From contig NZ_JBLEOY010000001.1 in NCBI RefSeq assembly GCF_048541835.1, positions 62,001 to 126,000 on the forward strand: a stretch of DNA of 64,000 nt, written 5' to 3'. Below the pieces are notes generated by a model. It was given only the letters and a program-made list of their open reading frames with translations. It was not told where the DNA came from and searched no databases. Every line of letters starts with the position of its first letter. Within the stretch, counting starts at the first letter, position 1. This DNA is from QIJE01 sp048541835 (GTDB lineage: Bacteria > SZUA-79 > Acidulodesulfobacterales > Acidulodesulfobacteraceae). Positions 42,456 through 51,590 of the stretch are shown one piece after another. The position numbers and the translations under genes were made by a program.

Positions 42456-43025
42456 CTAATACCCGGTCCCATTGCTAAATTTGTTGAAATAGGCATATTC
42501 GTCAAATGATTTACGGACCGGACGCTCAATTTCATCATGCCTTTGTTTTTCGCTCAAAGCAGGATCTATTTCTTTTCTATGCTTGCCGAATATTATGAGA
42601 GTTATTATTTCCATATCGTCGGGAGACTTTATAACCTTCTTAACTATTTCAGGATTATAGCCGGCTATAGGATGGGCAATATATCCGAGCTCGGCTACCT
42701 TAAGGATGAGGAAAGCGACTGCCATTCCCGTATCTAAAAGATAGTATTTCCTATTATCTAAAATACAATCATCACTTTGCTTGGATAAAACGGCTATTAT
42801 CATAGATGCATTGCGCGCCCAATCATTACCCTTTGGAAGAGCGGTTTTTAATTCCTCGAGAACAGCATTCTTATGAACAAATACAAATTTCCACGGCTGA
42901 TTATTAAAACAAGATGGCGACAAAGATGCAGATAGAGCGAGTATTCTAATAAGGTCTTCGGTTATTTCCATTTTTTCCAAAGACCTGTAAGCGCGCCTTG
43001 ACTCAATAGCTGTCGATACGTCCAT
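42456..43025 (-). CDS. Nitroreductase-family flavoprotein
   Basis: A 189-residue FMN oxidoreductase. The start AIESRRAYRSLEKMEITEDLI holds the RRS/RAYR FMN-phosphate site. SPSCFNNQPWKFVFV is the NQPW FMN-ring motif, and GYIAHPIAGYNPEIVKKVI is the usual GxxxxxxxGYxPE helix region. Natural substrate is unknown (quinones, nitro compounds, or flavin reduction). It is convergent with the LysR gene. The ATG has GGAGGG ahead of it. The 180 bases between it and the T4SS end hold two good Shine-Dalgarno-like motifs but only tiny frames. Confidence 0.9.
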   Translation of the reverse strand: MDVSTAIESRRAYRSLEKMEITEDLIRILALSASLSPSCFNNQPWKFVFVHKNAVLEELKTALPKGNDWARNASMIIAVLSKQSDDCILDNRKYYLLDTGMAVAFLILKVAELGYIAHPIAGYNPEIVKKVIKSPDDMEIITLIIFGKHRKEIDPALSEKQRHDEIERPVRKSFDEYAYFNKFSNGTGY

Positions 43026-43205
43026 TTTTATCCCTCCTTAAAAATTTATATAAGTTATATTTTTAAATAAAATCGGCTAATTATGCCATTTTTATAATAT
43101 TAATATATAGCATACTGAAGGCAAAATTCCTCCTTGCTACTTTAATCATAATATTTTCTCACAATATCATCCTCCGAGCAATTTCTATATATTTATCATA
43201 AAGTG

Positions 43206-43790
43206 CTAACGTTGTAAACAAACTTTTTTATCACACAAGAACAGATTCTGCACTGATCTCACATTATTTAATACTTTTCTGTAGTAGTCATAATATTTAT
43301 ACACACGCATGATATATGACACGGTTTGCCTGTACAGCGTAATTACGACCTCTTTGCGGTTTTTTATATGCACTGTCCTAACGGAATCAGGTCCGGCATT
43401 ATAGCATGCCAAGGCAGGAACTGGTTTATAACCGAATTTCTTGAGGCAGTAATGCAAATATTTTGCTCCGGCAATTATGTTTGTCAGTGGATTATTAATA
43501 TTTATATTTAACGCTTCGGCTGTTTTCGGCATAATCTGCATTAGCCCCACGGCTCCCTTAGGACTTATTGCATGGATATTGAAATTACTTTCTACTCTCA
43601 TGACTGCGATAAGGAACGGCACAGGTATTTTGTATTTTTTAGAAACAAATATTATAGTTTTATATATTGCCTTTTTGTCGAAATTAATTCCAAATGAATC
43701 GTTTACAAGGATAATCGATAAAATCGTTTTGGCAGATATGACAATAATAAAGATAGCGGCTATAAATTTAATCTTTTTCATGAAATTCAT
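43206..43790 (-). CDS. VirB1-type lytic transglycosylase
   Basis: A 194-residue secreted SLT-domain enzyme that opens peptidoglycan for assembly of the secretion channel. An N-terminal hydrophobic segment (KIKFIAAIFIIVISAKTIL) is a signal or anchor. The catalytic part has FLIAVMRVESNFN, with the catalytic Glu in the RVESNFN motif, GAVGLMQIMPKTAE and ALACYNAGPDSV. It is the last gene of the T4SS operon and overlaps the preceding lipoprotein gene by 23 bases. The start could also be the ATG at 43781. Confidence 0.88.
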   Translation of the reverse strand: MNFMKKIKFIAAIFIIVISAKTILSIILVNDSFGINFDKKAIYKTIIFVSKKYKIPVPFLIAVMRVESNFNIHAISPKGAVGLMQIMPKTAEALNININNPLTNIIAGAKYLHYCLKKFGYKPVPALACYNAGPDSVRTVHIKNRKEVVITLYRQTVSYIMRVYKYYDYYRKVLNNVRSVQNLFLCDKKVCLQR

Positions 43791-44412
43791 AATAGAGCTT
43801 AACCGAATTATTTCCGAGATTATTAGTGAGTATCAACACTTCGAGTGTTAAATCTGATAATTTACGCCGTTTCAGAAATACGACGTCTCCTTTTATTTCG
43901 GTGAGACCGCCAAGATATGAATATTTTCCGTCGCCGATATTGGACTTAAACGCCACTAATTTGAACCCGCTATCAGTCTTTTTAAACAGGAATAATCTAT
44001 ATTTCACGGTAGATGAATGGAGGTTCTTTATGGAAAAATCGATAATCCCGAATATATTTTTAAATTTTATGGACTCTATTCCCAAAACAAATCTTCCATT
44101 CGGACTTTCAATGGTTTTATCTATAATAACCGACTTATACTCACGGCTTGAGGTCTTAACCATAAACGAGGGTTTAAAATAATCGGCTGTCGACGGCATA
44201 TCCGACTTTACAGGACCGCTTATAACGTTTTCATTATGAACGCCACTTAATCCAAGGGATATTTTTAGCACCCTTGTTTCTAATTTTCTTTGAAATCTGC
44301 CTGTTACTCCGCTTTTTGCGGTCATAATAATCGGCGCAGGCGTGCATCCCGAAAACATAAACAGTATCGGTAGAATTAAAGCAAAACTTAAAAAACGATA
44401 TATTTTAGTCAT
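43768..44412 (-). CDS. T4SS-associated lipoprotein of unknown function
   Basis: A 214-residue protein with a lipobox (ILFMFSGC, Cys near residue 23), so it is probably attached to the inner face of the outer membrane. The rest is a beta-rich soluble domain with no motif I can name. It takes the place where small VirB7 lipoproteins normally stabilise VirB9, but it is far longer. Function as a VirB7 equivalent is an inference from position next to VirB9-like and VirB1. Confidence 0.6.
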   Translation of the reverse strand: MTKIYRFLSFALILPILFMFSGCTPAPIIMTAKSGVTGRFQRKLETRVLKISLGLSGVHNENVISGPVKSDMPSTADYFKPSFMVKTSSREYKSVIIDKTIESPNGRFVLGIESIKFKNIFGIIDFSIKNLHSSTVKYRLFLFKKTDSGFKLVAFKSNIGDGKYSYLGGLTEIKGDVVFLKRRKLSDLTLEVLILTNNLGNNSVKLYYEFHEKD

Positions 44413-44430
44413 AACTTTCCATTTTCTTTA

Positions 44431-45414
44431 TTAATTTTTAATTAAAAAATCTTTTACCCTCAGCCTAATTAACTTTTTACTTATGATAACGTGAAAAGAG
44501 AGTTCAAGATCGTCCCCCTGCTTAAGTCCCTGCTCTTTAAAAATTATTACGTTTTTTATTAATTCGTAGGGCATATATTCAACATCGTGCGGAGTATGGT
44601 TTATTATACTTATTTCTTTAATCTTACTCGGGTCGTATCCATTCAAAAAACTCCCCCCTTTTTCGTCGTAAAGATAAACATTTCTGACGAAAAAGGCTTT
44701 ATTGCTATTGTTAGTCAGCTGATATTGCAAATAGTATATATTCCGTATGCGGCTCAAAGATATTACAGTCAGTGTTATCCCATTCTTAGAGACAAATTTA
44801 TTTATTTTAATCCTGTTTATAAGCAGTATTAAATCCATAACCTCCTTTTTTTCATTTTTTAATTTTTTCTCTTTTTCGTTGACTAATCTCATTTTCAGGG
44901 TATATTTTTTTAACAACGCGCTTTTTAACTTATCAATTTTATTTTTTAAGTAATTGACTGCAAAAACATTCTTTAACGTATCCGCCAGATTAAGATTATA
45001 TGTGACGAGCTTCGAGCTTCTTATCCTTAGAAGTACGTTTATAAGGCCGTATTTCGTAAATATCTCAAGATTGCTCGTAGTTCCAGCGTCATATGTTATC
45101 GGCTTTATAAATATTTGCTTTCCCACAATCTGTTCCGAGAACGCTCCGGTATCTCCAAGCGCCACGTCCAGCGGAATCACCGGAAGGGTTATAACGCTGA
45201 CATAGCCCTGCGCCGTATTGAGTTTATAGACTATACCCGATTCTATTTTTAATTTATGAATCCATAATTTTTTTTTAATACCATATTTAACGATATCGGA
45301 GTATTTCATGGCGTTTCCAGTAGCGCCTGATAGACCGGGTATACAAAAAACTATAAGGTAAAAAATAGATATAAATATGACATTTACATAGCAATATTTA
45401 ATTATTAACATCAA
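44431..45414 (-). CDS. VirB9/TrbG-like outer-membrane-complex protein
   Basis: A 327-residue secreted protein (signal VIFISIFYLIVFCIPGLSGATG). The N-terminal domain has QGYVSVITLPVIPLDVALGD and the IFIKPITYDAGTTSNLEIFT pattern of VirB9, in which strands bind the VirB10 lattice. A lysine-rich helical, probably coiled-coil stretch (LKKYTLKMRLVNEKEKKLKNEKKE) separates it from a C-terminal beta domain (NKFVSKNGITLTVISLSR to the end) resembling the VirB9 C-terminal fold. The coiled-coil insertion is unusual. Assignment rests on N-terminal pattern and operon position. Confidence 0.6.
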   Translation of the reverse strand: MMLIIKYCYVNVIFISIFYLIVFCIPGLSGATGNAMKYSDIVKYGIKKKLWIHKLKIESGIVYKLNTAQGYVSVITLPVIPLDVALGDTGAFSEQIVGKQIFIKPITYDAGTTSNLEIFTKYGLINVLLRIRSSKLVTYNLNLADTLKNVFAVNYLKNKIDKLKSALLKKYTLKMRLVNEKEKKLKNEKKEVMDLILLINRIKINKFVSKNGITLTVISLSRIRNIYYLQYQLTNNSNKAFFVRNVYLYDEKGGSFLNGYDPSKIKEISIINHTPHDVEYMPYELIKNVIIFKEQGLKQGDDLELSFHVIISKKLIRLRVKDFLIKN

Positions 45415-45417
45415 TTT

Positions 45418-45744
45418 TTAATACCTCCCGTTTTTTTCTTTTTCTCTATATTTTTCTAATTTATCGTGCATTTTAAGTTTCGAACCCGTAAGCCTCGTTT
45501 CAAAAATCAGAATATATACCCCATGCAACCCTGTTAAAAAAAGAAAGAGGTTGACCGCGTACATGACCGACACGACGGGATAAATTCTAAGGACATACCA
45601 TATAAAAAAATAAAACGAATTTATAAAATATTTAAAACCGCTATCGGCAAAATAAAAAAGAATGAATAATCCGCTAAAAATAAGAAACATTATTTCAGGG
45701 ATATCTAATTCATAACCGCCTCCGCTTCCGTATCTATTTTTCAT
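45418..45744 (-). CDS. Small T4SS-operon membrane protein
   Basis: A 108-residue protein with about three hydrophobic segments (ELDIPEIMFLIFSGLFILFYF, SFYFFIWYVLRIYPV, VMYAVNLFLFLTGLHGVYIL) and a charged C-terminal tail (KLKMHDKLEKYREKEKNGRY). I do not recognise a family. It lies between virD4 (48 bases) and the VirB9-like gene (3 bases), so it belongs to the operon. A role as a coupling-protein or core-complex accessory is only a guess. Confidence 0.5.
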   Translation of the reverse strand: MKNRYGSGGGYELDIPEIMFLIFSGLFILFYFADSGFKYFINSFYFFIWYVLRIYPVVSVMYAVNLFLFLTGLHGVYILIFETRLTGSKLKMHDKLEKYREKEKNGRY

Positions 45745-45792
45745 TATTTTTCAATCCGTTCTGATTATAATTTTATGTAACATAGGGCATAT

Positions 45793-47619
45793 TTATATAG
45801 CATCAAAATAACTTTTCGTTTTTGGTCTATATATCGGATGAAGATAGACAATGCCTGGACCCTTTATGCCGTTGCCGGAATATATCCTGTAAACTGCCTG
45901 ATTCATTTTTAAATTAGCGAAGTCGTCCGTATCGAAGGAGGGCATTTTTTCATAGGTCTTCGTAGCACCTTTGGAGATAGTATTATCATCGGATATAAGC
46001 CCCCCCACATATGAATTAAAAGACGCTCCTTCATCCTGTTCCGTTATGTTTTCTGTTATTTTTAATTTGTATTCCTTATCGCATATTTTCGAAGCTTTTT
46101 CTTTAGAGTAATCGTCGCTCAACGAAAGCCATAGCGAAGACCTGATATTGCCAATAAGGGTATTCAACTTTTCCTCCGAACCCAATTTGAGCTTTAAAGA
46201 ACTGTAACTTTGAGTGAGAACGATATTTATTGCTTTAGACTGCCTGCATCTTGCGAAAAATTCGGCATCCGATTCAATATCTCCAGAAGTGACATAGTTT
46301 TGATATTCATCGCATATAAACACTACCGGCCTTTCCGCATTAACAGATTTATTCGTCAAGACTTTGTAAACCCTATTTAAGACCGTCCTGAAGTAGTCGA
46401 GTTTCAACATAATTCCTATTATCTTCCCCGTTGAGCCGTATTCCGATTCCGGCATTTTTAAAATTACGATTTTTCCCTTGTTCAAGACATCGGCAAAGCC
46501 CTGAAAATTAAGTTTTTCTAACGGAGCACAGAAGGTTTCTCTAAACGGATGCTTAATAAAATCCGAACATACCCTCAACGATTCACTCTTTATAATGCCT
46601 TTCGTTCGTTCGTCGAGACCCGCAAAATCGGCACCGACAAAGTAAGATATTATGAGTTTTAATTCGTTTAAGATCAATGAATCTGAGCTAACCTTCGCAT
46701 TAGATCCTATCCCCTTTTTTGCCCTATTTTTCCCTATTATATCTTTGGCATAACGCAGAATGTCTTTCAGCCTGTTTCCGTCGGAAATAACTTCGTATAT
46801 ATCGCTTAAAGTAACATATCCCATGCAAAGCCTTACCAAACCTATGGAGTTAGAAAGAAGCCTTATCGATTTGTCTTTCCAAAAGCTGTCCTGCCGCCCG
46901 TCATTAGAATTGATATTTTCCAGAACTGAGTATAGCCTTTCCGCTATAATTTTTGAATCTAACATCGGGTAGTGTACCGGATTAAAATAGCAACCCGACC
47001 CCGGCTCTATTATAACTATATCCCGTTCTCTTCCGCTGCGTTTAAGTATATTTGCCGCTTCTTTCCAAAAATCTCCCTTTACGTCGAGAATAAGTCCGCC
47101 AATTTTTTCTTTATATATTTCTTTTTTATACTTTATCAGCTGGTCCAAAAAAGGATATGCGCACGCACTCGTCTTCCCTGTACCGGTAGCTCCGAAAACT
47201 ATAATACCGGTATAAAGACCGTTCTTATCCATGGTAAGCCATTCTGGTTTTTCCTTTCTAGTTCCGTCTTTTTCATGAATTTCCCCTATAACGAGTTGAA
47301 GGTTTTCGACTTCCGCTTCAGGCCAAATCAAACACTGCCTCTTCTGTTTTTTCGCCGTAATCCCGTATCTAATCCTAAAATCATTCTCCGGCTTAAAATA
47401 AAGGTATTTGTTGTACAACATATTAAACAAAGTGTAGGATGCGATAAACCAAGTAAAAACCGGCATAAAAATAAAGGATAGATAAACAGGAGTAAAATAG
47501 TCAAAATAATAGGTTATATTTTTGTTATAAAAAAATCCCGAAACAAAAAATAAATAAAAGAGTTCCGAAGTAAATATTAAAAAAGATATCGTTAGTTTTG
47601 CAAGAAGCGTTTTGTTCAA
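45793..47619 (-). CDS. virD4: VirD4/TraG-type coupling ATPase
   Basis: A 608-residue T4SS receptor that delivers substrates to the channel. Two N-terminal membrane helices (~8-30 and 45-65) precede the motor. Walker A is FGATGTGKTSAC (~145-157), and an AAD-type stretch follows. Walker B is VFICDEYQNYV near 440, with QSYSSLKLKLG (motif III region) after it. Length is normal. It starts with TTG 47619 overlapping the stop of the MoxR-like gene (TTGA), with GGGAGGGAA upstream, so their synthesis is coupled. The substrate class cannot be told: no relaxase or effector gene is nearby. Confidence 0.9.
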   Translation of the reverse strand: MNKTLLAKLTISFLIFTSELFYLFFVSGFFYNKNITYYFDYFTPVYLSFIFMPVFTWFIASYTLFNMLYNKYLYFKPENDFRIRYGITAKKQKRQCLIWPEAEVENLQLVIGEIHEKDGTRKEKPEWLTMDKNGLYTGIIVFGATGTGKTSACAYPFLDQLIKYKKEIYKEKIGGLILDVKGDFWKEAANILKRSGRERDIVIIEPGSGCYFNPVHYPMLDSKIIAERLYSVLENINSNDGRQDSFWKDKSIRLLSNSIGLVRLCMGYVTLSDIYEVISDGNRLKDILRYAKDIIGKNRAKKGIGSNAKVSSDSLILNELKLIISYFVGADFAGLDERTKGIIKSESLRVCSDFIKHPFRETFCAPLEKLNFQGFADVLNKGKIVILKMPESEYGSTGKIIGIMLKLDYFRTVLNRVYKVLTNKSVNAERPVVFICDEYQNYVTSGDIESDAEFFARCRQSKAINIVLTQSYSSLKLKLGSEEKLNTLIGNIRSSLWLSLSDDYSKEKASKICDKEYKLKITENITEQDEGASFNSYVGGLISDDNTISKGATKTYEKMPSFDTDDFANLKMNQAVYRIYSGNGIKGPGIVYLHPIYRPKTKSYFDAI

Positions 47620-48488
47620 TTTAATTCCCTCCCGACAATGTTTTTAACTGCCCTTATATCCGAATAGTATGTCCACAAAGAGGATTCGAGTATTCGTATA
47701 TCCCCCTCACATACGGCATCTCTTCTCCCTAATAGTGCGGATACCCTGAGTATCTTAACCACTTCTTTCCATCTTCTATCTGAGACAAACACCTGTTTGC
47801 ACCTGAGCGCTTCTCTTATCTCGTATAATGCATCGAAAATACGGTCGGGTATAATTATCGTATCGGACGCCGAGATTAAAATATTTATATCTTCCCTATT
47901 TAATGAGGTTTCATGAAATTTTAATTCGTCTTTTAATTCGAGCAATTTCTTAAAATTTTCCTTGCTTCTCACCGGCAGTATTTCTTTTCTAAACAAAAAT
48001 CTGTCGTAAAGCGGTAGAAGGCCTGCATCTGAAGATTTATCGGGTTTCTCGTTAGAGGTGGCAAAGAGGCTTACCAAGGGAATTTTATGGGGTTCCGGAT
48101 CATATATAATCCTTTCATTCATAATAGCAAGAAGAGAGTTAAGAGTAGCATACGGTGCCTTAAAAAATTCGTCTATCAATGCTATATCGCAATTATCTAT
48201 TCCGATTTTATTTTTAATATTTTTAGATATAAGCTCGCTTATATCCGTAGAGGGCGTCATTTGAAAATCGAAAAGCTTGAGGCCGTATATGCGTCTCACA
48301 AGCGACTTTAATATAGCTGTTTTAGCAAGCCCCGGTCCGCCTATCAGTATGGAGTGTTTTTTAGAAATAATCGCAAGTATAATCATATCTATCACCTCTT
48401 TTCTTTCCAAAAAACCGGAGTTAAGACTCTTCTTAATATCCGACAGTTTGTCTAAGACGCTTTTTATTTTTATTGAATTAAGCTGCAT
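47616..48488 (-). CDS. MoxR/RavA-family AAA+ ATPase within the T4SS operon
   Basis: A 290-residue AAA+ protein with Walker A ILIGGPGLAKTAILKSLVRR (~47-66), Walker B NCDIALIDEFFKAPYATLNSLLAIMNER (~108-135), sensor-1 LFATSNEK, and an arginine-finger region PLYDRFLFRKEI; the lid follows. The layout is MoxR/RavA, which are hexameric remodelling ATPases. It is not a VirB11, which has different signatures (GSTGSGKTT, ASP box). ATG 48488 overlaps the VirB10 stop by 11 bases, and its own stop overlaps the virD4 start. An upstream ATG at 48524 exists, but this one has better context. No VWA partner is adjacent. Confidence 0.82.
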   Translation of the reverse strand: MQLNSIKIKSVLDKLSDIKKSLNSGFLERKEVIDMIILAIISKKHSILIGGPGLAKTAILKSLVRRIYGLKLFDFQMTPSTDISELISKNIKNKIGIDNCDIALIDEFFKAPYATLNSLLAIMNERIIYDPEPHKIPLVSLFATSNEKPDKSSDAGLLPLYDRFLFRKEILPVRSKENFKKLLELKDELKFHETSLNREDINILISASDTIIIPDRIFDALYEIREALRCKQVFVSDRRWKEVVKILRVSALLGRRDAVCEGDIRILESSLWTYYSDIRAVKNIVGRELN

Positions 48489-49638
48489 ATAATGGTTTAA
48501 GAAACATAATTTTAATCGGCGCATCCTTGGGGAGCGTTATACTTATTGCGCCCCTATTAGAATTCGCATATTTGTTTATGCCGTTTCGAGCCTGATTAAG
48601 CTCGCTTTGAGCGACGTTTTCCCTGAGCCGATTTTGAAATGTGTATGGATTAGAAGAACTAAAACCGGAACCGCCGCCTACGAAAATAGATGCGGCACCC
48701 ACTACCCCTTGCGCTATGGACTCAAGAATATTTGCAACATAGCGGTTATGAACATCTCCGACAATTCCGCCGGAGCCGTCGGGCATCATTGCAATAGCGC
48801 TAATATTAATCGATTTTCCGTCGGTTTCGATGATTTTATGAAATTTAATATTTAACCTGTTTAACGAGTGTTTTACAGTCACCATTCCGAAAAATTTATC
48901 CCCCTTTCTTAAAACCGTTTCACCTCTGCCATGGAAATTCTCGGCAAGTATCGCTATGACCGGAACGGCGGTATTATATGAAAATATTTTATATTTGATA
49001 TAGGCATCTAATACCGTCCCGAGGGGTACGACCAGCCTCGAACGTTTATCAAAGTTTTCGGCTGTAGCCAAGTCCGATTTAATCGACTTGGCATTATTGC
49101 CGCTTTTCATTTTTACTCCCCTTTCAGCGTTTAGAATGGCATTACTGTAACTTGCCTTGATAAAGACAACCATTTTTTTTGTAATTTTAGAAGTTTTTTT
49201 GCCTCTCGATCTTAATTTTGCTCTATAGCGCAACCCTTTCATCTCTTTATTGAATTTGGTATTGAATTTATCCTTTTTGATTTTATCGGTATAATCAAAA
49301 ACAGAGGGTGAAAATCTTTTTTTTAAATATACCTTCACATTCCTTTTTGGGTTTATTTTAACTCCGGCAATTCCGGATTTATGAAAGAATAAGAATTCAA
49401 ACAGTAAAAACAATGCTATTAAAAAAATTATCACTATTGCTGGGAGCTTAAAAAGCTTGAAGAGATCTAAGTTAAAAAGTTTATTCTTTTCTGAAGATTC
49501 CGAATTATAGATGTCTTCTTCGTGTCCGTTCCCGCGTCTAGATGTAGAATTATCGCCGTCCTTAAGGTCTTCGGAACGATTCCTTTCCACATCTTCTTCT
49601 CTTATAATATGGCTATTATTCCAGCGATTCTTATCCAT
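48478..49638 (-). CDS. virB10: VirB10/TrbI-like scaffold protein
   Basis: A 386-residue envelope-spanning protein. Cytoplasmic start (~1-60, charged), one helix (PAIVIIFLIALFLLFEFLF, ~68-87), and a long basic linker follow. The C-terminal beta-barrel domain (~205-320) has VVPLGTVLDAYIKYKIFS, VIAILAENFHGRGETVLRKGDKFFGMV and a DGSGGIVGDVHNRY turn. This is the VirB10/TrbI pattern: RLPxGTxIxAxL, then a regulated-pore domain. The proline-rich region common in VirB10 is replaced by Lys/Arg-rich sequence. It follows virB8 by 23 bases. Confidence 0.75.
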   Translation of the reverse strand: MDKNRWNNSHIIREEDVERNRSEDLKDGDNSTSRRGNGHEEDIYNSESSEKNKLFNLDLFKLFKLPAIVIIFLIALFLLFEFLFFHKSGIAGVKINPKRNVKVYLKKRFSPSVFDYTDKIKKDKFNTKFNKEMKGLRYRAKLRSRGKKTSKITKKMVVFIKASYSNAILNAERGVKMKSGNNAKSIKSDLATAENFDKRSRLVVPLGTVLDAYIKYKIFSYNTAVPVIAILAENFHGRGETVLRKGDKFFGMVTVKHSLNRLNIKFHKIIETDGKSINISAIAMMPDGSGGIVGDVHNRYVANILESIAQGVVGAASIFVGGGSGFSSSNPYTFQNRLRENVAQSELNQARNGINKYANSNRGAISITLPKDAPIKIMFLKPLYAA

Positions 49639-49661
49639 ATGAATTTCATGTCGGCAAGCGA

Positions 49662-50324
49662 CTATGCCCCTCCAAGTTTAAGACTGCCGAAATAAACTAC
49701 TTCAAGACCGAACGGATATTGAATACTTCTTTTTACTCTTTTAAGGATAAGCTTATCTTCGTACGCCGTACTGCTCTTTATGGCAGGATTGGAATTAGAG
49801 ACGACGGTCCTTATGACGTAAAGTCTTAATTCGTCGTGATTAACCGTTTGTTTTATCAGCCGTATCTTCTTAAATTTAATTTCGGACGTAATATCCGCCT
49901 TTTCCATTTTTTGAACAAATTTGCTCCTTGCAATCATGGAGAGTGTTCCTTTACCGTAATTAAGAGACATTTTATTCAATGCCATAGAAAGTTCCGTTTT
50001 TATCATTAAAGAATTAAAACCGGTAAACTCCCTTACGAAACTTTTGGAAAAATATACTATCTCGCCCGTTCCCACCCTGTTATCAAAGGGTAGATCCTTT
50101 AAAACCTGCGCATTGCCGACTTCGTTTACCCTTATAACTATTGGAATTCTGTTTGTTTCATAAGTATAAAAAGAAGTAAAAATAGATATACCGGCTATTA
50201 AAAACATTAAAACTACTACTATTTTTAGCATGGTATTCTGCGACTCCAGATCGCCCCATATCTCGTAAAAAAGCCTGCCGTTTCTTTTTTTTCCGTCATC
50301 TTTATAATTTAAAAGATTTCCCAT
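49662..50324 (-). CDS. virB8: VirB8/TraE-like inner-membrane protein
   Basis: A 220-residue bitopic protein. A cytoplasmic start with DDGKKRNGRLFYEIW, one helix (MLKIVVVLMFLIAGISIFTSFYTY, ~32-55) and a periplasmic NTF2-like domain follow. The latter has RIPIVIRVNEVGNAQVL, YFSKSFVREFTGFN and a closing IQYPFGLEVVYF. This organisation matches VirB8 and TraE, which nucleate T4SS assembly. No catalytic motif is expected. It lies between the VirB6-like and VirB10-like genes. Confidence 0.72.
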   Translation of the reverse strand: MGNLLNYKDDGKKRNGRLFYEIWGDLESQNTMLKIVVVLMFLIAGISIFTSFYTYETNRIPIVIRVNEVGNAQVLKDLPFDNRVGTGEIVYFSKSFVREFTGFNSLMIKTELSMALNKMSLNYGKGTLSMIARSKFVQKMEKADITSEIKFKKIRLIKQTVNHDELRLYVIRTVVSNSNPAIKSSTAYEDKLILKRVKRSIQYPFGLEVVYFGSLKLGGA

Positions 50325-50369
50325 AACTCTCTATAATTATTGATTTAATGAGATTAGACTGTTTTTGTG

Positions 50370-51524
50370 TTAAATACCGCCCGCCGCTGCCTTAGCCACC
50401 GTTGCCACTACTTTTTCTCTAATTATATTAAATTTTTCGTGTGCGTTTCCGCTTATACCATCGAATAATTTGCTTATAAAAAACGGAACCGTAACGTTTA
50501 TAATCATCATAACGATAAACACGGTAACGGCCTCTGCAAACGTGAGCGCTCCTATTATATTTCCCATACCAGTACCGGATGACGGAAGATTTATGGACAC
50601 CATCTTGCTGAGAATGGTAAAAAAAATAAGTTGTTCGAATGCCGCCATCACTCCCCAGAAGGAAACCTCTATAAACATTTTCATCCATTTTCCGAATACG
50701 CCTCTCGTATACGGTATGGATTCTAAACCTAATACTATGGGACATATAGAAAATAACAGCCCTAAAAAAATTAACTGAATTATTGCCATAAACAGTTGAA
50801 TTACTAAGTATAAAATGTTAAACAAAAACCAGAATATCCCCGTTAAAACCGTTCCGGTTAGAGCGTGCACCGCCCCGGCAAACCATGAAACGGGATTTAA
50901 GTTCCACCCTTCTTTTACCGATGAGACACCATTAGACGAAACGGTAGGTATCGATACGGAATGGAGACTGCCGGATATTGAAGAAACTATTTGCGATATC
51001 GATCCGCCGATTCCGACAATGTTTTGCTTTATCAGATAAATTTGTATTTTATCGGCAAGGATTAAAATTGCCTGCGCAAAATTGGTTATACCGATTTGTC
51101 TCCATGAAAGAAACCCCGCGACTATCAATGCCGTTCTAAAGAATAATCCGTAGTAAGAATAGGTTTTACCATTAAGTTCCGAGATATATCCCTCTAAAAA
51201 AGAGAGCACAATGCCGAGAGAAAACAAAAAATAAAACATATACGATACGAAGCCACTAATTTCGAGATCACCATCAAGGGCAGACGGAATAGAATCTATT
51301 GAGAGCATGTTTAAATTCTGACCGTTGTTTAACTTAGATATCGAAAACGAAGATTCGTTTAAAACATTACGACTATTAACAATACCTCCGGCGGAATTTG
51401 CCGCAGGGGGTATTGTTATGTTGGAAGCGGCAAAGACCGGCACAACGGGGACTAAGCTAAGCGTTAAGATTATTAAGCATAAAAGTAATGAAAAACATCT
51501 CATAAACGACTTTAAGTTGAGCAT
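50370..51524 (-). CDS. virB6: VirB6/TrbL-like polytopic channel protein
   Basis: A 384-residue protein with a signal-like start (CFSLLLCLIILTLSLVPVVPVFA) and about six further membrane helices. The central WFAGAVHALTGTVLTGIFWFLFNILYLVIQLF and FLGLLFSICPIVLGLE segments, with the highly conserved Pro of the CPIVLGL motif, resemble TrbL/VirB6. Glycine and serine-rich loops (ISQIVSSISGSLHS) occur between helices. Identification is by topology and operon order; sequence similarity is modest. Confidence 0.7.
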   Translation of the reverse strand: MLNLKSFMRCFSLLLCLIILTLSLVPVVPVFAASNITIPPAANSAGGIVNSRNVLNESSFSISKLNNGQNLNMLSIDSIPSALDGDLEISGFVSYMFYFLFSLGIVLSFLEGYISELNGKTYSYYGLFFRTALIVAGFLSWRQIGITNFAQAILILADKIQIYLIKQNIVGIGGSISQIVSSISGSLHSVSIPTVSSNGVSSVKEGWNLNPVSWFAGAVHALTGTVLTGIFWFLFNILYLVIQLFMAIIQLIFLGLLFSICPIVLGLESIPYTRGVFGKWMKMFIEVSFWGVMAAFEQLIFFTILSKMVSINLPSSGTGMGNIIGALTFAEAVTVFIVMMIINVTVPFFISKLFDGISGNAHEKFNIIREKVVATVAKAAAGGI

Positions 51525-51590
51525 AGATTTAATTTAATTTAGGTTCAATACCCGACTCATATAAGCGACCAAGTTTTTTGCCCGGGAATT

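Noticed and set aside
43050..43190. Tiny frames with good Shine-Dalgarno motifs between the T4SS and the nitroreductase
   Set aside because: The frames are 6 to 22 codons long and none combines a strong ribosome site with a convincing peptide.
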